A stretch of 64,000 bases of DNA from JAWWOL01 sp963797535 (GCA_963797535.1 CAWCPQ010000001.1:1736001-1800000), one strand, 5' to 3'; positions 1 through 9,160 are shown, counted from the first letter of the stretch. Translations and numbers: made by a program. The notes: generated by a model from the sequence alone, not told the origin.

Positions 1-180
1 CCAGCGGATCACCCGGTGACCGTTCCACACCACCTCCGTGGACTCAACCCGACACCGCCGTTGACGTTTCCGCGTCCGCCTTTCCGGCCGGACCAACGAA
101 TCGAGGACTCGCCGGATTTGGCCGAGTGGCTGCCGAGCAGCCCCGGGAACGGCTCCGCCAGGACCTGCCTACACTCGGTC

Positions 181-753
181 ATGGCCACACGGTGGGACTC
201 GGGCAGCTGGCTCAACCCTACGATCGCGTCCGTCGATGGTGACGATCTGCTGGTCACAGCGGCGCGCGGCAGCGACCTGTGGCAGAGCACCTACTACGGC
301 TTCCAACGCGACAGCGGCCACGCGCTACTGGCACCGTTTCATCCGGGCCAAGCGGTCGAAGTGTCGTTCCTGCTCGACTACGACACGTTGTACGACCAGG
401 CCGGGCTTCTGGTGCGCGTCAACGAGCGCACCTGGGTCAAGGCCGGCGTCGAGATCAGCGACGGGGTGCCCCAGTTGGCGGCTGTGGTAACGCACGGCGT
501 CTCGGACTGGTCGACGGGCGAGGTCGCCGAGTGGGCAGGCCACGTCGTGACGATTCGGGCCTCGTGGGCGCGCGACGCGCTGGTGCTGCGTGCCCGCACG
601 GACGCCGGTTGGCGAATGTTCCGACTGGTGCCGTTCCCGGCTGCTTCTGCTACCGCCGGCCCGTACTGCTGCGCCCCCGAGCGTGAGGGGCTGACCGTGC
701 GTTTCACCGACTGGCGGGTAACCGAAGCGGACGCCGCGCTGCACCTGGACTGA
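181..753 (+). CDS. DUF1349-family (concanavalin A-like) protein
   Basis: This encodes about 190 aa resembling DUF1349 proteins (YesU / regulation-of-enolase-1 type), which fold as a beta-sandwich of the concanavalin A-like group. The typical opening is visible (W-x-S-G-S-W-L-N-P), followed by the block DLWQSTYYGF and the motif VSFLLDYDTLYDQAGLLVRV, which match the family pattern. The reading frame stays open upstream to position 16, but the ATG at 181 puts the family N-terminus at the start, so I chose it. No signal peptide is seen, so a cytoplasmic sugar- or ligand-binding role is the usual expectation; the substrate is unknown. It stands alone and converges with the gene ending at 997. Confidence 0.75.
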   Translation: MATRWDSGSWLNPTIASVDGDDLLVTAARGSDLWQSTYYGFQRDSGHALLAPFHPGQAVEVSFLLDYDTLYDQAGLLVRVNERTWVKAGVEISDGVPQLAAVVTHGVSDWSTGEVAEWAGHVVTIRASWARDALVLRARTDAGWRMFRLVPFPAASATAGPYCCAPEREGLTVRFTDWRVTEADAALHLD

Positions 754-996
754 CGACGCCGGGCAAACAACGGGTCAACCGTGGTACGGGCCCAGCCGCG
801 TCGTGCCCTCCAACGACCCGGCCGTGCCGACAGCTGCGAGTCCCCCCGACAGAGACCTGCAGATCGAAACGCCAGCCGATCGGTGACCGGAACGGGACGC
901 TGATCGAGACGCGGCGACCCGCGCAAGCGTCGCCGGCCGACGTTGTGCCGGTCGACGTTCGGCCTTTGGGACGGTGGCTGGGCTGACAGGGCGGCG
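754..996. other. convergent intergenic gap with a dispersed-motif copy
   Basis: No gene is visible between the converging ends of the DUF1349 gene and the sigma-factor partner gene. The gap carries a copy of the dispersed motif at 875-894 (GCCGATCGGTGACCGG). I see no clear terminator hairpin. Confidence 0.5.
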
Positions 997-2028
997 CTAG
1001 CGTGCAGGTTGCAGTAACGCGCTGAATTGGATCAGGCCTTGAGGGGCTTGTCGTAACAGTCGATCTACGGCCGGGTCGCGTGCGATCGCGCTGACGCCGA
1101 TCGCGAGCTGCCCATCGGGGCCGGCCGTTGTGCCGCCGTTGAGCAGGCCAGCGTCGGGGTCGGCCATGCCGAGTTTGTGCACTGCGTCGTGCACCGCGGC
1201 CACTTGTGCCTTGGTCCAGCGCGACTGCACAACGCACAGTCGACCTGCGTACTTCGCACCGAGAGCGGCCACAGCGGCCGAGCGGTCAGCCGAGGCCAGG
1301 ACGATGACCGTGGCGCCGGCGGGGTGGAAGAAGGCGATGCTGAGGACGTCGGCGGGGTGCTTGGCCTTGTAGTGCTCGATTCCGCCCATGTCGACCGGGC
1401 TGATGGCACCTCCGGGTGCTGCTTTCCATCCGCCCTTCGGAGCGGCACACGGGACATGCTTCAGCGAGTCCTCGAACGTGGTGTCGGGCGCCGACGGTGC
1501 CGGAGCGACCTGGCTACGGACATCGAGGCGCCCCGGATGCCAGATCCCGGTGAACATCGCGCTGCCGAGGACACCCGGCACCCCCGCGTCGCCGGATGTG
1601 ACGGTGAGTGCGCGTCTGTTGAGTTCGGACAGCACAAGAGGCTGCCCGCATGAGACGTCGGGTGGGGAGGTGTCGATGACATCCAGAACGCCGCACAGCT
1701 CGGCTGACCCACCCGGCGGCTGGTAGACGGTGCCCTGCACCCGGACAAGGTCACCGGCACGCACGATGCCCCCACTTGCCACCGCAGAGGGAGGGGGTGT
1801 CGGGGTGCTCGGCGCCGCCGGGGACGGGCGAGCGGAGGATCCCTTGATCACGCCTCCGGCAACGACGACGGCGACGACGGCGACCACCGAACCGAGGGCC
1901 AGCCGACGGCGTCGTCGCACCCTGCGGACCTGGGTGCCCGCTGCGGCGATAACGTCCCTCTCCGGGGTGATCTGCCACTCGTCGCTGTCGAGGCTGCCGC
2001 GAAGCATCGACTCGAGATTTTCGCTCAT
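997..2028 (-). CDS. single-pass membrane protein coupled to ECF sigma factor (putative anti-sigma-like)
   Basis: This 343-aa protein has an N-terminal cytoplasmic part of about 42 residues ending in an Arg-rich stretch, one transmembrane segment (about 43-61) and a long extracytoplasmic part beginning with a Pro/Ser/Thr-rich linker. Its ATG overlaps the stop of the upstream sigma factor gene by ATGA, so the two are translationally coupled. Genes placed like this behind SigE-family sigma factors often encode membrane partners that modulate the sigma factor. No zinc-binding anti-sigma motif (HxxxCxxC) is visible, so the anti-sigma role is inferred from position and topology only. The extracytoplasmic part is otherwise unrecognised. 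Confidence 0.7.
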   Translation of the reverse strand: MSENLESMLRGSLDSDEWQITPERDVIAAAGTQVRRVRRRRRLALGSVVAVVAVVVAGGVIKGSSARPSPAAPSTPTPPPSAVASGGIVRAGDLVRVQGTVYQPPGGSAELCGVLDVIDTSPPDVSCGQPLVLSELNRRALTVTSGDAGVPGVLGSAMFTGIWHPGRLDVRSQVAPAPSAPDTTFEDSLKHVPCAAPKGGWKAAPGGAISPVDMGGIEHYKAKHPADVLSIAFFHPAGATVIVLASADRSAAVAALGAKYAGRLCVVQSRWTKAQVAAVHDAVHKLGMADPDAGLLNGGTTAGPDGQLAIGVSAIARDPAVDRLLRQAPQGLIQFSALLQPAR

Positions 2029-2516
2029 CCGCGGAGTCCTTCCTGCGGCTCGGCGTCGCCGAGGATCCCGCGCATGCGGTGAAAGGCGTCACTGGTCTGC
2101 GACTTCACCGTGCCCACCGAGCAGTCCATCGCCTCCGCGACTTGCGCCTCGGTCCAGTCCAGGTAGTACCGCAGGATCAGCACCGTCCGCTGCCGTGGCG
2201 CCAGCTGTTCCAGCGCCTGCCGCACGTCGATAGCCGCGTCCCGGTCAGGTTCCCGCCCCCGGCCCTCCGGCGGTGCCCCGCCGAGGATCTCCCGACGGCT
2301 GCGCCGCCACTGGTCGACGTGCAACCGTGCCATCACGGTCTGGACATACACTTCCGGCCGGTCACCCCGACGCACCGAGCGCCAGCGCTGAGCCGTCCTG
2401 GCCAAGGCCTCCTGGACCAAGTCCTCGGCCTGCTGGCGGTTTCCGGTCAGCCGGTAGCCGAACCCGAGGAGGTGCCCGAGGCGAGCATGAGCGAACTCCT
2501 CGAAGCTCGACTCCAC
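2025..2516 (-). CDS. SigE-family ECF RNA polymerase sigma factor
   Basis: An ECF-type sigma factor of about 163 aa that directs RNA polymerase to its own promoter set. Region 2 is seen in the first 70 residues (LLGFGYRLTGNRQQAEDLVQ is typical core-binding sequence). Region 4 follows near residues 100-150 (LAPRQRTVLILRYYLDW, then a helix-turn-helix ending SVGTVKSQ). The frame is open to 2630, but the GTG at 2516 has a GGAGG 5 nt upstream and gives the usual family length. It is coupled by ATGA overlap to the membrane protein downstream. The signal it answers to cannot be read from the sequence. Confidence 0.88.
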   Translation of the reverse strand: MESSFEEFAHARLGHLLGFGYRLTGNRQQAEDLVQEALARTAQRWRSVRRGDRPEVYVQTVMARLHVDQWRRSRREILGGAPPEGRGREPDRDAAIDVRQALEQLAPRQRTVLILRYYLDWTEAQVAEAMDCSVGTVKSQTSDAFHRMRGILGDAEPQEGLRG

Positions 2517-2653
2517 GCCCACCTCCGCATCATGGCACCCCGCACTCACCGCGGGTTCGATGAAATAGGACGGTTCGACCGCCTGAAAGGTTGGGTCCCG
2601 ATGTGCTGCGTTGCGCGCGTCCATTGGCATGGCGGCGCTACCGACCTTCCGGG

Positions 2654-2995
2654 TCAGGACTGCGAGCGTCGCGCGGAGGACCGGGACCGCGACACAATCG
2701 AGATAACAACCGCCACGAATGCGCAGGATGCGACGGTGAATGCGACGACAGCTGCGGCCCTCATCTGCCCCTCAACGGTCCGAGAACACGAATAGTTTGG
2801 CCCACGAAGCAGGAGCCACATCCCACCGCATGCGCCCAGGATGACAACGCCTGTGACCACCCAGATGGCCACGCGGCCGAGCCGGAGCGCCGCTGCAGTC
2901 AAGGCCGTCACACAGAGTGCCAGCGCGACCAACGCCATCGTGAGAAGCACCAGCGCGAACAAAGCCGCGATGGGTTCACCACTGAAGTGCACCAC
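2654..2995 (-). CDS. small membrane protein, three predicted TM segments
   Basis: About 113 aa, strongly hydrophobic, with segments near IAALFALVLLTMALVALALC, VAIWVVTGVVILGACGGMWL and VVAFTVASCAFVAVVISIVS. The start is a GTG (2995, or the adjacent 2992) inside the end of the preceding gene, giving a 20-nt overlap that suggests coupling. An ATG at 3040 in the same frame is less likely because it lies deeper inside the neighbour. No family recognised. It lies upstream of the sigma factor gene on the same strand, but the 137-nt gap leaves co-transcription open. Confidence 0.55.
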   Translation of the reverse strand: MVHFSGEPIAALFALVLLTMALVALALCVTALTAAALRLGRVAIWVVTGVVILGACGGMWLLLRGPNYSCSRTVEGQMRAAAVVAFTVASCAFVAVVISIVSRSRSSARRSQS

Positions 2996-3194
2996 CGGCC
3001 GGTCGGCCAGCGAGTCCCTTGTCAAAGGCCGCGGCCGCAAGCCAGTATTTCACGGCGTAGCCAACGGAAAGCCCGCACCACACTGCGCAGAGGATGGCTA
3101 GCCAGAGCAAGGTGGTGTCCGGCCGAGCCGCATTCCCGGGCGCGGAGCCCGTGCCGCCGGACGGGCCGTCTGGCGGCGCTGAGAAATCGCCCAT
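2976..3194 (-). CDS. small single-TM protein
   Basis: About 72 aa with a Pro/Gly/Ser-rich N-terminus and one transmembrane helix (LLWLAILCAVWCGLSVGYAV) followed by a short basic tail. The ATG at 3194 is preceded by a G-rich ribosome-binding stretch (GGTGGGGGTGGC). Its 3' end overlaps the next small membrane gene by 20 nt, so the two are probably made together and may interact in the membrane. No family recognised. Confidence 0.5.
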   Translation of the reverse strand: MGDFSAPPDGPSGGTGSAPGNAARPDTTLLWLAILCAVWCGLSVGYAVKYWLAAAAFDKGLAGRPAGGALQW

Positions 3195-3546
3195 GCCACC
3201 CCCACCAATCGCGGCTGAACCGGGCGCCCAATGTACTGGCGTCGGCACTCGGGAAGCGCGCGTTTCGGGAAGCCCGTGCGGTCGTGTCGAGCCGTGCCAC
3301 CGAGGTTCAGCCCTCACCTGGCGCTTCCTCGGGAGGACGGCGTGCGTTCATAAGGCGATGGCCCAAAGGATGGACGGCGGTCCTCGCCGTTGAGGTTCGG
3401 TCTGCGGGACGGACACCGCCTGTGGCTCATGACACCCCGAGGTGCGCCGATAGGTGAAGATGAGTGCGAGGGAAGCCACGCCGGACACCATCCGAGGCGA
3501 CCCGCCGTCGGGCTGCCCGGCCGTGCCTTGAAGGAGTAGTACCCGC

Positions 3547-4005
3547 ATGACCCGCCGAAAGACGACCGTGCTCCTCGGTGTAGCACTGGTGGCAGCCGCC
3601 GCCTTCTCGTTCGCCTATCTCCGGGCCCACTCAACGGAAACCCTGCGCGGCACGTACCAGGGTCAGAGCTGGAAGTTGTCGATCACCCGGAACTGGTCAC
3701 CGCTGTGTATGCGGTTCACCTCGACGGACGGGGCTGAAACCGCCGCCTGCGGCTTCGACAAGGTCGAACGCACCGGAGGCGCCGGGGGTCCCGCCGGGAG
3801 CGAGGTGGAGTTCGGTCCAATCCCCGCCGGCGCGGTCAAGGTCACCATCAGGCCCTACTCCGGCACCGGCGCGATCGACATCCAGGTCCATCGCTTCAGC
3901 GGCGTGCTCGCTCACGGGCGCTACTTCCTCGCCATCGCACCGGCCGGCACTGTGCCGGGCGCCCTGACCTACCAGAACGCCTCGGGCGCAGACGTCCCCT
4001 TCTGA
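3547..4005 (+). CDS. secreted or membrane-anchored hypothetical protein
   Basis: This 152-aa protein opens with a basic N-terminus and a hydrophobic core (TVLLGVALVAAAAFSFAYL), a signal peptide or anchor. A beta-rich domain of roughly 125 residues follows, with two cysteines (CMRF and ACGF) that could form a disulfide. An AAGGAG ribosome-binding site lies about 11 nt before the ATG. It has no operon partner; a gene-poor stretch of almost 900 nt follows. No family recognised. Confidence 0.7.
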   Translation: MTRRKTTVLLGVALVAAAAFSFAYLRAHSTETLRGTYQGQSWKLSITRNWSPLCMRFTSTDGAETAACGFDKVERTGGAGGPAGSEVEFGPIPAGAVKVTIRPYSGTGAIDIQVHRFSGVLAHGRYFLAIAPAGTVPGALTYQNASGADVPF

Positions 4006-4874
4006 CTCGCAGCGCGCCTGACCGTATACGTGCGGATCTGGCACCGGTTCGAACCAGGGCGACCGCGTCCGTTAGCGGAGGACGCTCGGGAAGGTCGAAC
4101 GCTGCAGAGCCGTCGGCCTCGCGTCAGAGGCCGCAACGGTCGCGGAACGCTGGCCGGGACGCCGCCCATCAAGGCGGGATAGCTCCCACTGCCGGCATCT
4201 CGCCGCCCCGACTGACGATCGGCGACTGCGACACGCTCCGCCTGGGGCATCATGCGAGATGACTCGATCTCCCTCGGTTTCGGAGTTTCCTACGTTGCGG
4301 ATGATCGAGGTCACGCCGACGCCGGGCGAGTACCGACTTGTCCTCGCTGATCAGGTTGGCCGCTAGCACACTCCCTCACCATCGCGGTTGACGAGTCGAT
4401 CCGCAGACCGGGAAGCGCTGTTCTGGCGTTCCATCGAGCGGGCCGGCGGCCGTGATTCGCAGGGCTGGGGTCAGTCTTTCGACAACGTCCCCTCGACCCG
4501 CGAAGGCGCCAGGAAGACTCGGTCCTGAACGAACGAGGATCTGACACCAAGTGGCCGGAGGTTCGAAGCACGGCAGTCGCGTCCATCGAAGCTCGGATTG
4601 GCGTCAGCCGCTGATCACTGTCAGGGATCCTAACGCGGTCGGGCCACAGCCGTTCGGCGGCGCCGGCGCCCGGACGGGCTACCGGTGCACGGCTCCGTCC
4701 TGCAGGGTGGCCTTTCGCATCAGGGCGGACCGGTGATGCCTCGAGCCGCCGCCCCGGTGTGGGCTCGCGGCTCGTGGGCCGCGGCACGGCTCGGTGCCTG
4801 GGTGACCGAACCCGGGCCGGGGGTGGTGCACGTTGCGCCGGGTAGGTGCCGTCGTCGGAACTGTGCCTACCGCG
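4006..4874. other. gene-poor intergenic stretch
   Basis: Short open frames occur on both strands, but their translations are Arg/Pro-rich and have no start-site support, so I call no gene. One copy of the dispersed motif lies at 4214-4235 (GACGATCGGCGACTG). Confidence 0.5.
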
Positions 4875-5537
4875 TCAGCCGCTGACGGCTGGGAATGTCC
4901 CGACCGCGCACAGGGTGTAGGTCATCCCGTTGGGTGCCGCGGCGCGCAGGTCAGGCAGTGCAAAGCTGGTGAGCCCGTTGCCGCCGTAAGTGGTGCCCAG
5001 CACCGAGAAGAGCTCCTGGTTCTGGTTGATCGGCAGCAGTCGGCCGTCGGCTGGCATGCCCATCGCCCGGGTGCCGGCGACGAGGATGACCTGACCGATC
5101 GTGCAGCCCAACCATCCCGCTGCGTACGAGGTGGCCTGGCCGGTTGACGTGCCGAAGGCTGCGCTGCCCGGGCCGGCGGGACCCTGGTCGCCTTGGATGC
5201 CTTGGGTTCCGGGGGCCCCCGGCGTGCCAGGTGGGCCTGAGGGTCCGGGTGCCCCTGAGGGTCCGGGTGCCCCTGAGGGTCCGGGCTCGCCGCGGGGACC
5301 GACTGAGTTCCAGCTCATCGGGGTGTCTTTCGCCGCGCACACCGGCGCCTTGTTGGCGTCCACGGCGACGTTAAAAATCCTGCCCGACGTGGACAGGCAG
5401 CCGGTGTAGGTGGGGTCGTGATGGCCTGTCGCCGACGCGACGCCGACCGTGCCGACGGCGCCGAGCCCGAAGGCGACAGCCCCGGCCAGTAGGCCGCGGT
5501 AGGTCAGGTGGGGCAGCACTCGAGCGGTGTTCGGCAT
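4875..5537 (-). CDS. secreted collagen-like protein with phage-tail-collar-type C-terminal domain
   Basis: About 220 aa. The N-terminus has a signal or anchor (GLLAGAVAFGLGAVGTVGVA), then a short domain with two cysteines, then about 15 Gly-X-Y triplets (GPRGEPGPSGAPGPSGAPG and onward). The C-terminal 70 residues resemble the tail-collar domain of phage fibres and microcystin-dependent-type proteins (ADGRLLPI..NQELFSVLGTTYGGNG..FALPDLR). The ATG at 5537 has a perfect GAGGAGG ribosome-binding site, so I prefer it to the upstream in-frame start at 5603. It probably trimerises through the collagen-like part and displays the collar domain outside the cell; that is inferred from domain order. Confidence 0.8.
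   Translation of the reverse strand: MPNTARVLPHLTYRGLLAGAVAFGLGAVGTVGVASATGHHDPTYTGCLSTSGRIFNVAVDANKAPVCAAKDTPMSWNSVGPRGEPGPSGAPGPSGAPGPSGPPGTPGAPGTQGIQGDQGPAGPGSAAFGTSTGQATSYAAGWLGCTIGQVILVAGTRAMGMPADGRLLPINQNQELFSVLGTTYGGNGLTSFALPDLRAAAPNGMTYTLCAVGTFPAVSG
5248..5283. repeat. two 18-nt tandem repeats in the collagen-like segment
   Basis: Two exact copies of GGTGCCCCTGAGGGTCCG lie head to tail (5248-5265 and 5266-5283), with a partial copy just before. They encode Pro-Ser-Gly-Ala-Pro-Gly on the minus strand. Exact DNA repetition suggests recent expansion and possible length variation of the collagen stalk. Confidence 0.85.
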
Positions 5538-5667
5538 CGTGTCCTCCTCGTAGCGAACTGCCCGCCGGCTGGTGCCAGACGGGGTCTCGGCGTGGGTGTG
5601 CACCTATCTGCACTGGTTGGGACCGACGTCGGTGCGACGGTCCGGCGCTGAAGCACCCTGGCCGGCC

Positions 5668-5689
5668 GACGATCGGCGACTGACACACC
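5668..5689 (+). repeat. dispersed intergenic motif (representative copy)
   Basis: GACGATCGGCGACTGACACA is one of about seven similar sequences, all in the same orientation and all between genes. The others start at 875, 4214, 8491, 10640, 18225 and 25012. The shared core is GMCGATCGGYGACTG, which contains the palindrome CGATCG. Function unknown; no copy was noticed to the right of 25.1 kb. Confidence 0.5.
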
Positions 5690-5877
5690 GATCTGTGCCG
5701 GTTGCGGTTCCTCGTGGGCACTCAATCCACCGCCGGTTCGCCTGCGTCCTGCAGCGCAAGAGGGCCGGCAGATGGCCCCTGTCTGATTTCAATGTGATGG
5801 CTCCCGAGGTCGCCGCCTGACCTCGCCTGGATCCATCACACTGAGATCAGAGAGGGCGTGCGGGTGAGCGGTCGCCT

Positions 5878-6345
5878 TTAGTAGCTGACCTTGCCGACTG
5901 CCTTGATGGTCAGCTGGAAGAAGATCGGCGCCTTGGACTGGTCGCAGCCGATCGCGTAGACCTGGACCGTGACGGTGCCGTGGCCCTTGATGTGCGCATA
6001 GGCCTTGGTGCCACCCAGGATCTTGAAGGTGCCGACGTTGCTGGCCGTGAACAGGCAGGTGGTCTTGTCGAAGTGTAGGTGCTCTTTGGTGTCGTGCTGC
6101 TGGAGCCTGATCGTACCCGCCGGGAACGTGATGTTGTCGGTGTTCTTGGCGCCCGATTCATCCTTGCCGCGAGCGTGGATGACGCCGGTGGAGATGGCGT
6201 GACTGACGTTGATGTTCGGGTTGTCCTGCAGCAGCAGCAGGTGCATGGTGCCGGTGTGGGTGGTGGTCGCGGCGCTGGCCGGACTCATTGCCAGCAGCGG
6301 CAGGAACAGCATGATCGCTACTGTCGCGCGAATCAGGGTTTTCAT
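5878..6345 (-). CDS. secreted hypothetical protein
   Basis: About 155 aa with a clear Sec signal peptide (LIRATVAIMLFLPLLAMSPA then SAA) and a beta-rich mature domain of about 130 residues containing two cysteines (TTCLF and IGCD). The ATG at 6345 has GGAG 8 nt upstream; an upstream in-frame ATG at 6393 would bury the signal peptide and is less likely. The features LLLLQDNPNINVSH and TFKILGGTKAYAHIKGHGT recall small secreted beta-barrel proteins such as allene-oxide-cyclase-like folds, but I cannot assign a family. No operon partner. Confidence 0.7.
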   Translation of the reverse strand: MKTLIRATVAIMLFLPLLAMSPASAATTTHTGTMHLLLLQDNPNINVSHAISTGVIHARGKDESGAKNTDNITFPAGTIRLQQHDTKEHLHFDKTTCLFTASNVGTFKILGGTKAYAHIKGHGTVTVQVYAIGCDQSKAPIFFQLTIKAVGKVSY

Positions 6346-7308
6346 GGCGGGCTCCGTTGGGGTTGGTGTGCGTGATCTTTTGGCCACCGTCACTGTGGGC
6401 CGCTTGGTCAGGGTGGCCTACCGTGCTGCCACGTGGTCCGGCGATTTCGTCTCGATACCAACGCCGTCATCGGCAGCGCTAGGCGCCGCACGCGCAACGG
6501 TTGGGGGATCAATACGACGGCACCGCGTGTCACGGGCGGCAGTGGTGTCACCGTCGGGAAGAGATGCGGCTTTCCCGTGCGCCACTCACCATTTGGCCGC
6601 CGGGACACCCGGTGGAGGGAATGATGCCGCGCTTCACCAGACGCCTGACGGATGTGCGGAGGTCGTGTCGCTGCTCGGTCGCCGGCCCATTTCGGCTGCG
6701 GGAGCTCCGGACCGCACCTGACTATCGCCTGGACTGGTCTGCCGTCCCTAGCGGGTTTGACTCCAAGGCCAACCTGCGAGAGCTGACAGGAAAGCGACGG
6801 CGACGGCTGCATCGTCGTCCAGCGGCGCTGCGACGGATGTCCACGTACCGTTCATAGATCCCCTGCTGGCACTGCGAACCCGTGCCGGTTACGGCTCACG
6901 GAAAGCGTCTGGCTATGAAGGGTTACTCCTGGTCGGGTTGGTCCGGCGCGCTTCTCGGACCTCAAGGACCGACAAGCCTGCGCTGGCACGCTGCTCTCGA
7001 TCTTCATGGCGGCGGAAGCTGAGCGCATCATGAGCATTGCGTCTGGTGCGCAGTTGCGACGTCTTCATCGAAGTCGTCCGGCTCAACCGCGCGCGGAACG
7101 TGTCGCGGCTGACGGAGCGCCGCAGAGACCGAGTAGCCGCGTCGAGGACGCAGGAGGGCTGGACGGTCCGTACCCGGCGGCTGAGCGCGGGGCGAGTACA
7201 GAGGAGGCTGCCGGCTCTGATGTCACGTCGTTGCCGCCTCTGAGCCGCCTCCGAACCCCAGTCCCGAGCGGACATGGGGCCGGGTGGGTCTGCGGTTAAC
7301 CTGGGAGG
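6346..7308. other. gene-poor intergenic stretch
   Basis: Nearly 1 kb with open frames on both strands whose translations are Arg-rich and look like chance frames of GC-rich DNA. I see no gene, repeat or hairpin I can support. It must contain the promoters of the flanking divergent genes. Confidence 0.5.
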
Positions 7309-8412
7309 ATGCCGATCACGTGGTCGCAGGCACTGGCGTGGCGGATGCGGCGGCACCTGCTGGACCCAGTCGGGACCCAGTCGGTCGCGGGTGTAGTGGG
7401 AGCGCTGGGCGCGGTTCCAGCGATGGATGAGGGTTTGGCCGAGTTGGCCGTGCGGCTACGCGGCGCCCGCTCGCGGCCCGGGGAGTTCACTCGGGCGCTC
7501 GAAGACGGGCAGATTATCAAGTCGTTCGCTTTCCGCGGCGCGACGCACTACCTGTCGGTCGCGGACGGTGGCGCCTACCTCGCGCTGCGGGCGTCTGGTC
7601 GACAGTGGGAGCTGCCCAGTTGGCAAGAGCATTACATGCTGACGCCCGGGGATTGGCCTGCCTTCCGCGAGACCGTTCGCGACGCACTCGCGGGCCGCCC
7701 GCTGACTGTCCAAGAGCTGGGTGCTGTGGTGACCCGCAAGGCGCGCTACCAGCACTTGCGCCCCGTCTTTGCCGACGGTGCCTACACGCTGATCAAGCCG
7801 CTCACTTGGCAGGGCGACATTAGCTTCGGGGTACCGCGCGCGGGGCAGCCAACTTTCCAAAGGCTCGACGACAACCGCCACTGGACCGGGCTCTGGGACA
7901 TCGATGAAGCGGGGCCGCACGCCATCGTGTCGTACTTCCGCACCTACGGACCAGCGACGCCCAGCCATATTCATTACTGGCTCGGCAACGGCCTGAGCGC
8001 TGGCCGCAAGCGCTTGGACAGCTGGCTGACCGCTCTGGGCAACCGGCTGGAGGTGATCAATGTCGAAGGCGAATCAGCTTACGTCCTCGCCGAGGACATC
8101 GATGAACTGATGGCGGCGCGACCCCGGAATGCCGTGCGACTGCTGCCGGGGCACGACCAGTGGGTCATCGGCCCAGGGACCAAGGACCCACACATCGTGC
8201 CTCCGGCCCGCCGCACGCCCGTCACACGCAAAGCGAACCTGGTGATTGCCGGCGGCGTCGTGAGCGGCACCTGGACGGCCAAGAACGACGAGATCGCCGT
8301 GACCTGGTTCCAAGAGTGCGGGACACCACCACGGAACGCGCTCGAGAAAGAGGTCTCCAAGCTTGGCGCACTCCTCGATCGACCGCTACGGCCGACGCTC
8401 GCGACAGCCTGA
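7309..8412 (+). CDS. winged-helix DNA-binding domain protein (AlkZ-like, HTH_42 family)
   Basis: This 367-aa protein matches the YcaQ/AlkZ-like family (winged helix DNA-binding domain-containing proteins, DUF1006 type). Family features seen are the start SQALAWRMRRHLLDP, the central RGATHYLSVADGG block, the DIDEAGPHAIVSYFRTYGPA segment and the C-terminal RLLPGHDQWVIGPGT and VSGTW regions. Some members are DNA glycosylases that unhook interstrand crosslinks or remove bulky alkylated bases; many actinobacterial paralogues are uncharacterised. The QxQ catalytic motif of AlkZ is not obvious here, so a glycosylase activity is not assured. Stand-alone gene. Confidence 0.8.
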   Translation: MPITWSQALAWRMRRHLLDPVGTQSVAGVVGALGAVPAMDEGLAELAVRLRGARSRPGEFTRALEDGQIIKSFAFRGATHYLSVADGGAYLALRASGRQWELPSWQEHYMLTPGDWPAFRETVRDALAGRPLTVQELGAVVTRKARYQHLRPVFADGAYTLIKPLTWQGDISFGVPRAGQPTFQRLDDNRHWTGLWDIDEAGPHAIVSYFRTYGPATPSHIHYWLGNGLSAGRKRLDSWLTALGNRLEVINVEGESAYVLAEDIDELMAARPRNAVRLLPGHDQWVIGPGTKDPHIVPPARRTPVTRKANLVIAGGVVSGTWTAKNDEIAVTWFQECGTPPRNALEKEVSKLGALLDRPLRPTLATA

Positions 8413-8580
8413 CGCCGCGTGCCACAGTCATAACGCATCCGGCGCACTGTTCTGCGGGGACTGACCCCGGATTCAAAGGCCCTCCCGATTGGCGATCGGT
8501 GACTGGCAATCGTTCGAATCGAGGGTCACAACTGCCACGTGATAAGGGACACTGCAGGCTCATCAAGGCGGATGTAGCGA

Positions 8581-8729
8581 TGAATACCTACAGGGGCCGT
8601 CGCGTGCGTGAACGGCGCGTTCGTTCGTCCCGGCTGAAGATTGTGCTCGTCTGGGTGATTGTCCTGCTGCTGGCAGGGGTGCAGTCGGCTCGGGTCTTCT
8701 CGGATTCAGACCACCGAAGGCGGCCGTAG
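8581..8729 (+). CDS. small single-TM protein (possibly the 5' part of a frame-broken gene)
   Basis: This 49-aa open frame has a very basic N-terminus (RGRRVRERRVRSSRLK) followed by one transmembrane segment (IVLVWVIVLLLAGVQSA). It ends just before the next open frame, whose first residues form a second transmembrane segment. The two could be one two-TM protein interrupted by a frameshift near 8690-8730, or two small genes. No clear ribosome-binding site is seen before the ATG. Confidence 0.4.
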
Positions 8730-8746
8730 AACTCTTACTAGCCCTG

Positions 8747-9160
8747 GTGGGTCTGGGAGTGTTTATCGCCTTGATTGACCGAAAGGCACGTCATCGTTTA
8801 CAGCCGGTGGTCGACTCGTCTGCGTTGGAGGGTGCCTGGACTGTTCCGCGTGTAGCCGTAAACGACCTAACGGTCAAGCGGCTTCTGGTGGTGGACGGCA
8901 CCGGTCTTCGACTGGTTGGCGACGAGCGTGACACTGGGCTGTCATGGCCATGGGGCCAATTATTGGACGTCACCGCCGAGCAAATTCCGGTTGCGGCAGT
9001 TCATAACTATGGACTCGTGCTGCATCTTCGTCGCAGAAAAGCGGTTGCGTTGCTGTTTCCCACACTCGCCGACTTGCGCTTCCCGCCCAAGCTGGCGCAG
9101 CAAGTACAATCACAAATCCTGGCGTCGAAGCCCGAAGCTCCGTGGGCGAATGAAGCCTGA
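8747..9160 (+). CDS. membrane-associated hypothetical protein
   Basis: About 137 aa from a GTG. The first residues are the end of a hydrophobic helix that continues upstream in the same frame (AAVELLLALVGLGVFIALID), and a soluble domain of about 115 residues follows (LDVTAEQIPVAAVHNYGLVL). That helix starts before the called GTG, so the true N-terminus is probably farther upstream, either through the preceding frame or from an unrecognised start. No family recognised. Confidence 0.5.
   Translation: MGLGVFIALIDRKARHRLQPVVDSSALEGAWTVPRVAVNDLTVKRLLVVDGTGLRLVGDERDTGLSWPWGQLLDVTAEQIPVAAVHNYGLVLHLRRRKAVALLFPTLADLRFPPKLAQQVQSQILASKPEAPWANEA

Noticed and set aside
5144..5409. Gly/Pro/Arg-rich plus-strand frames opposite the collagen-like gene
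   Set aside because: They are complements of Gly-X-Y codons; only the minus frame has signal peptide, ribosome-binding site and a folded C-terminal domain.
6913..7356. 147-codon minus-strand frame in the gap before the winged-helix gene
   Set aside because: Arg/Ser/Pro-rich translation without start support, and it overlaps the start of a confident gene.
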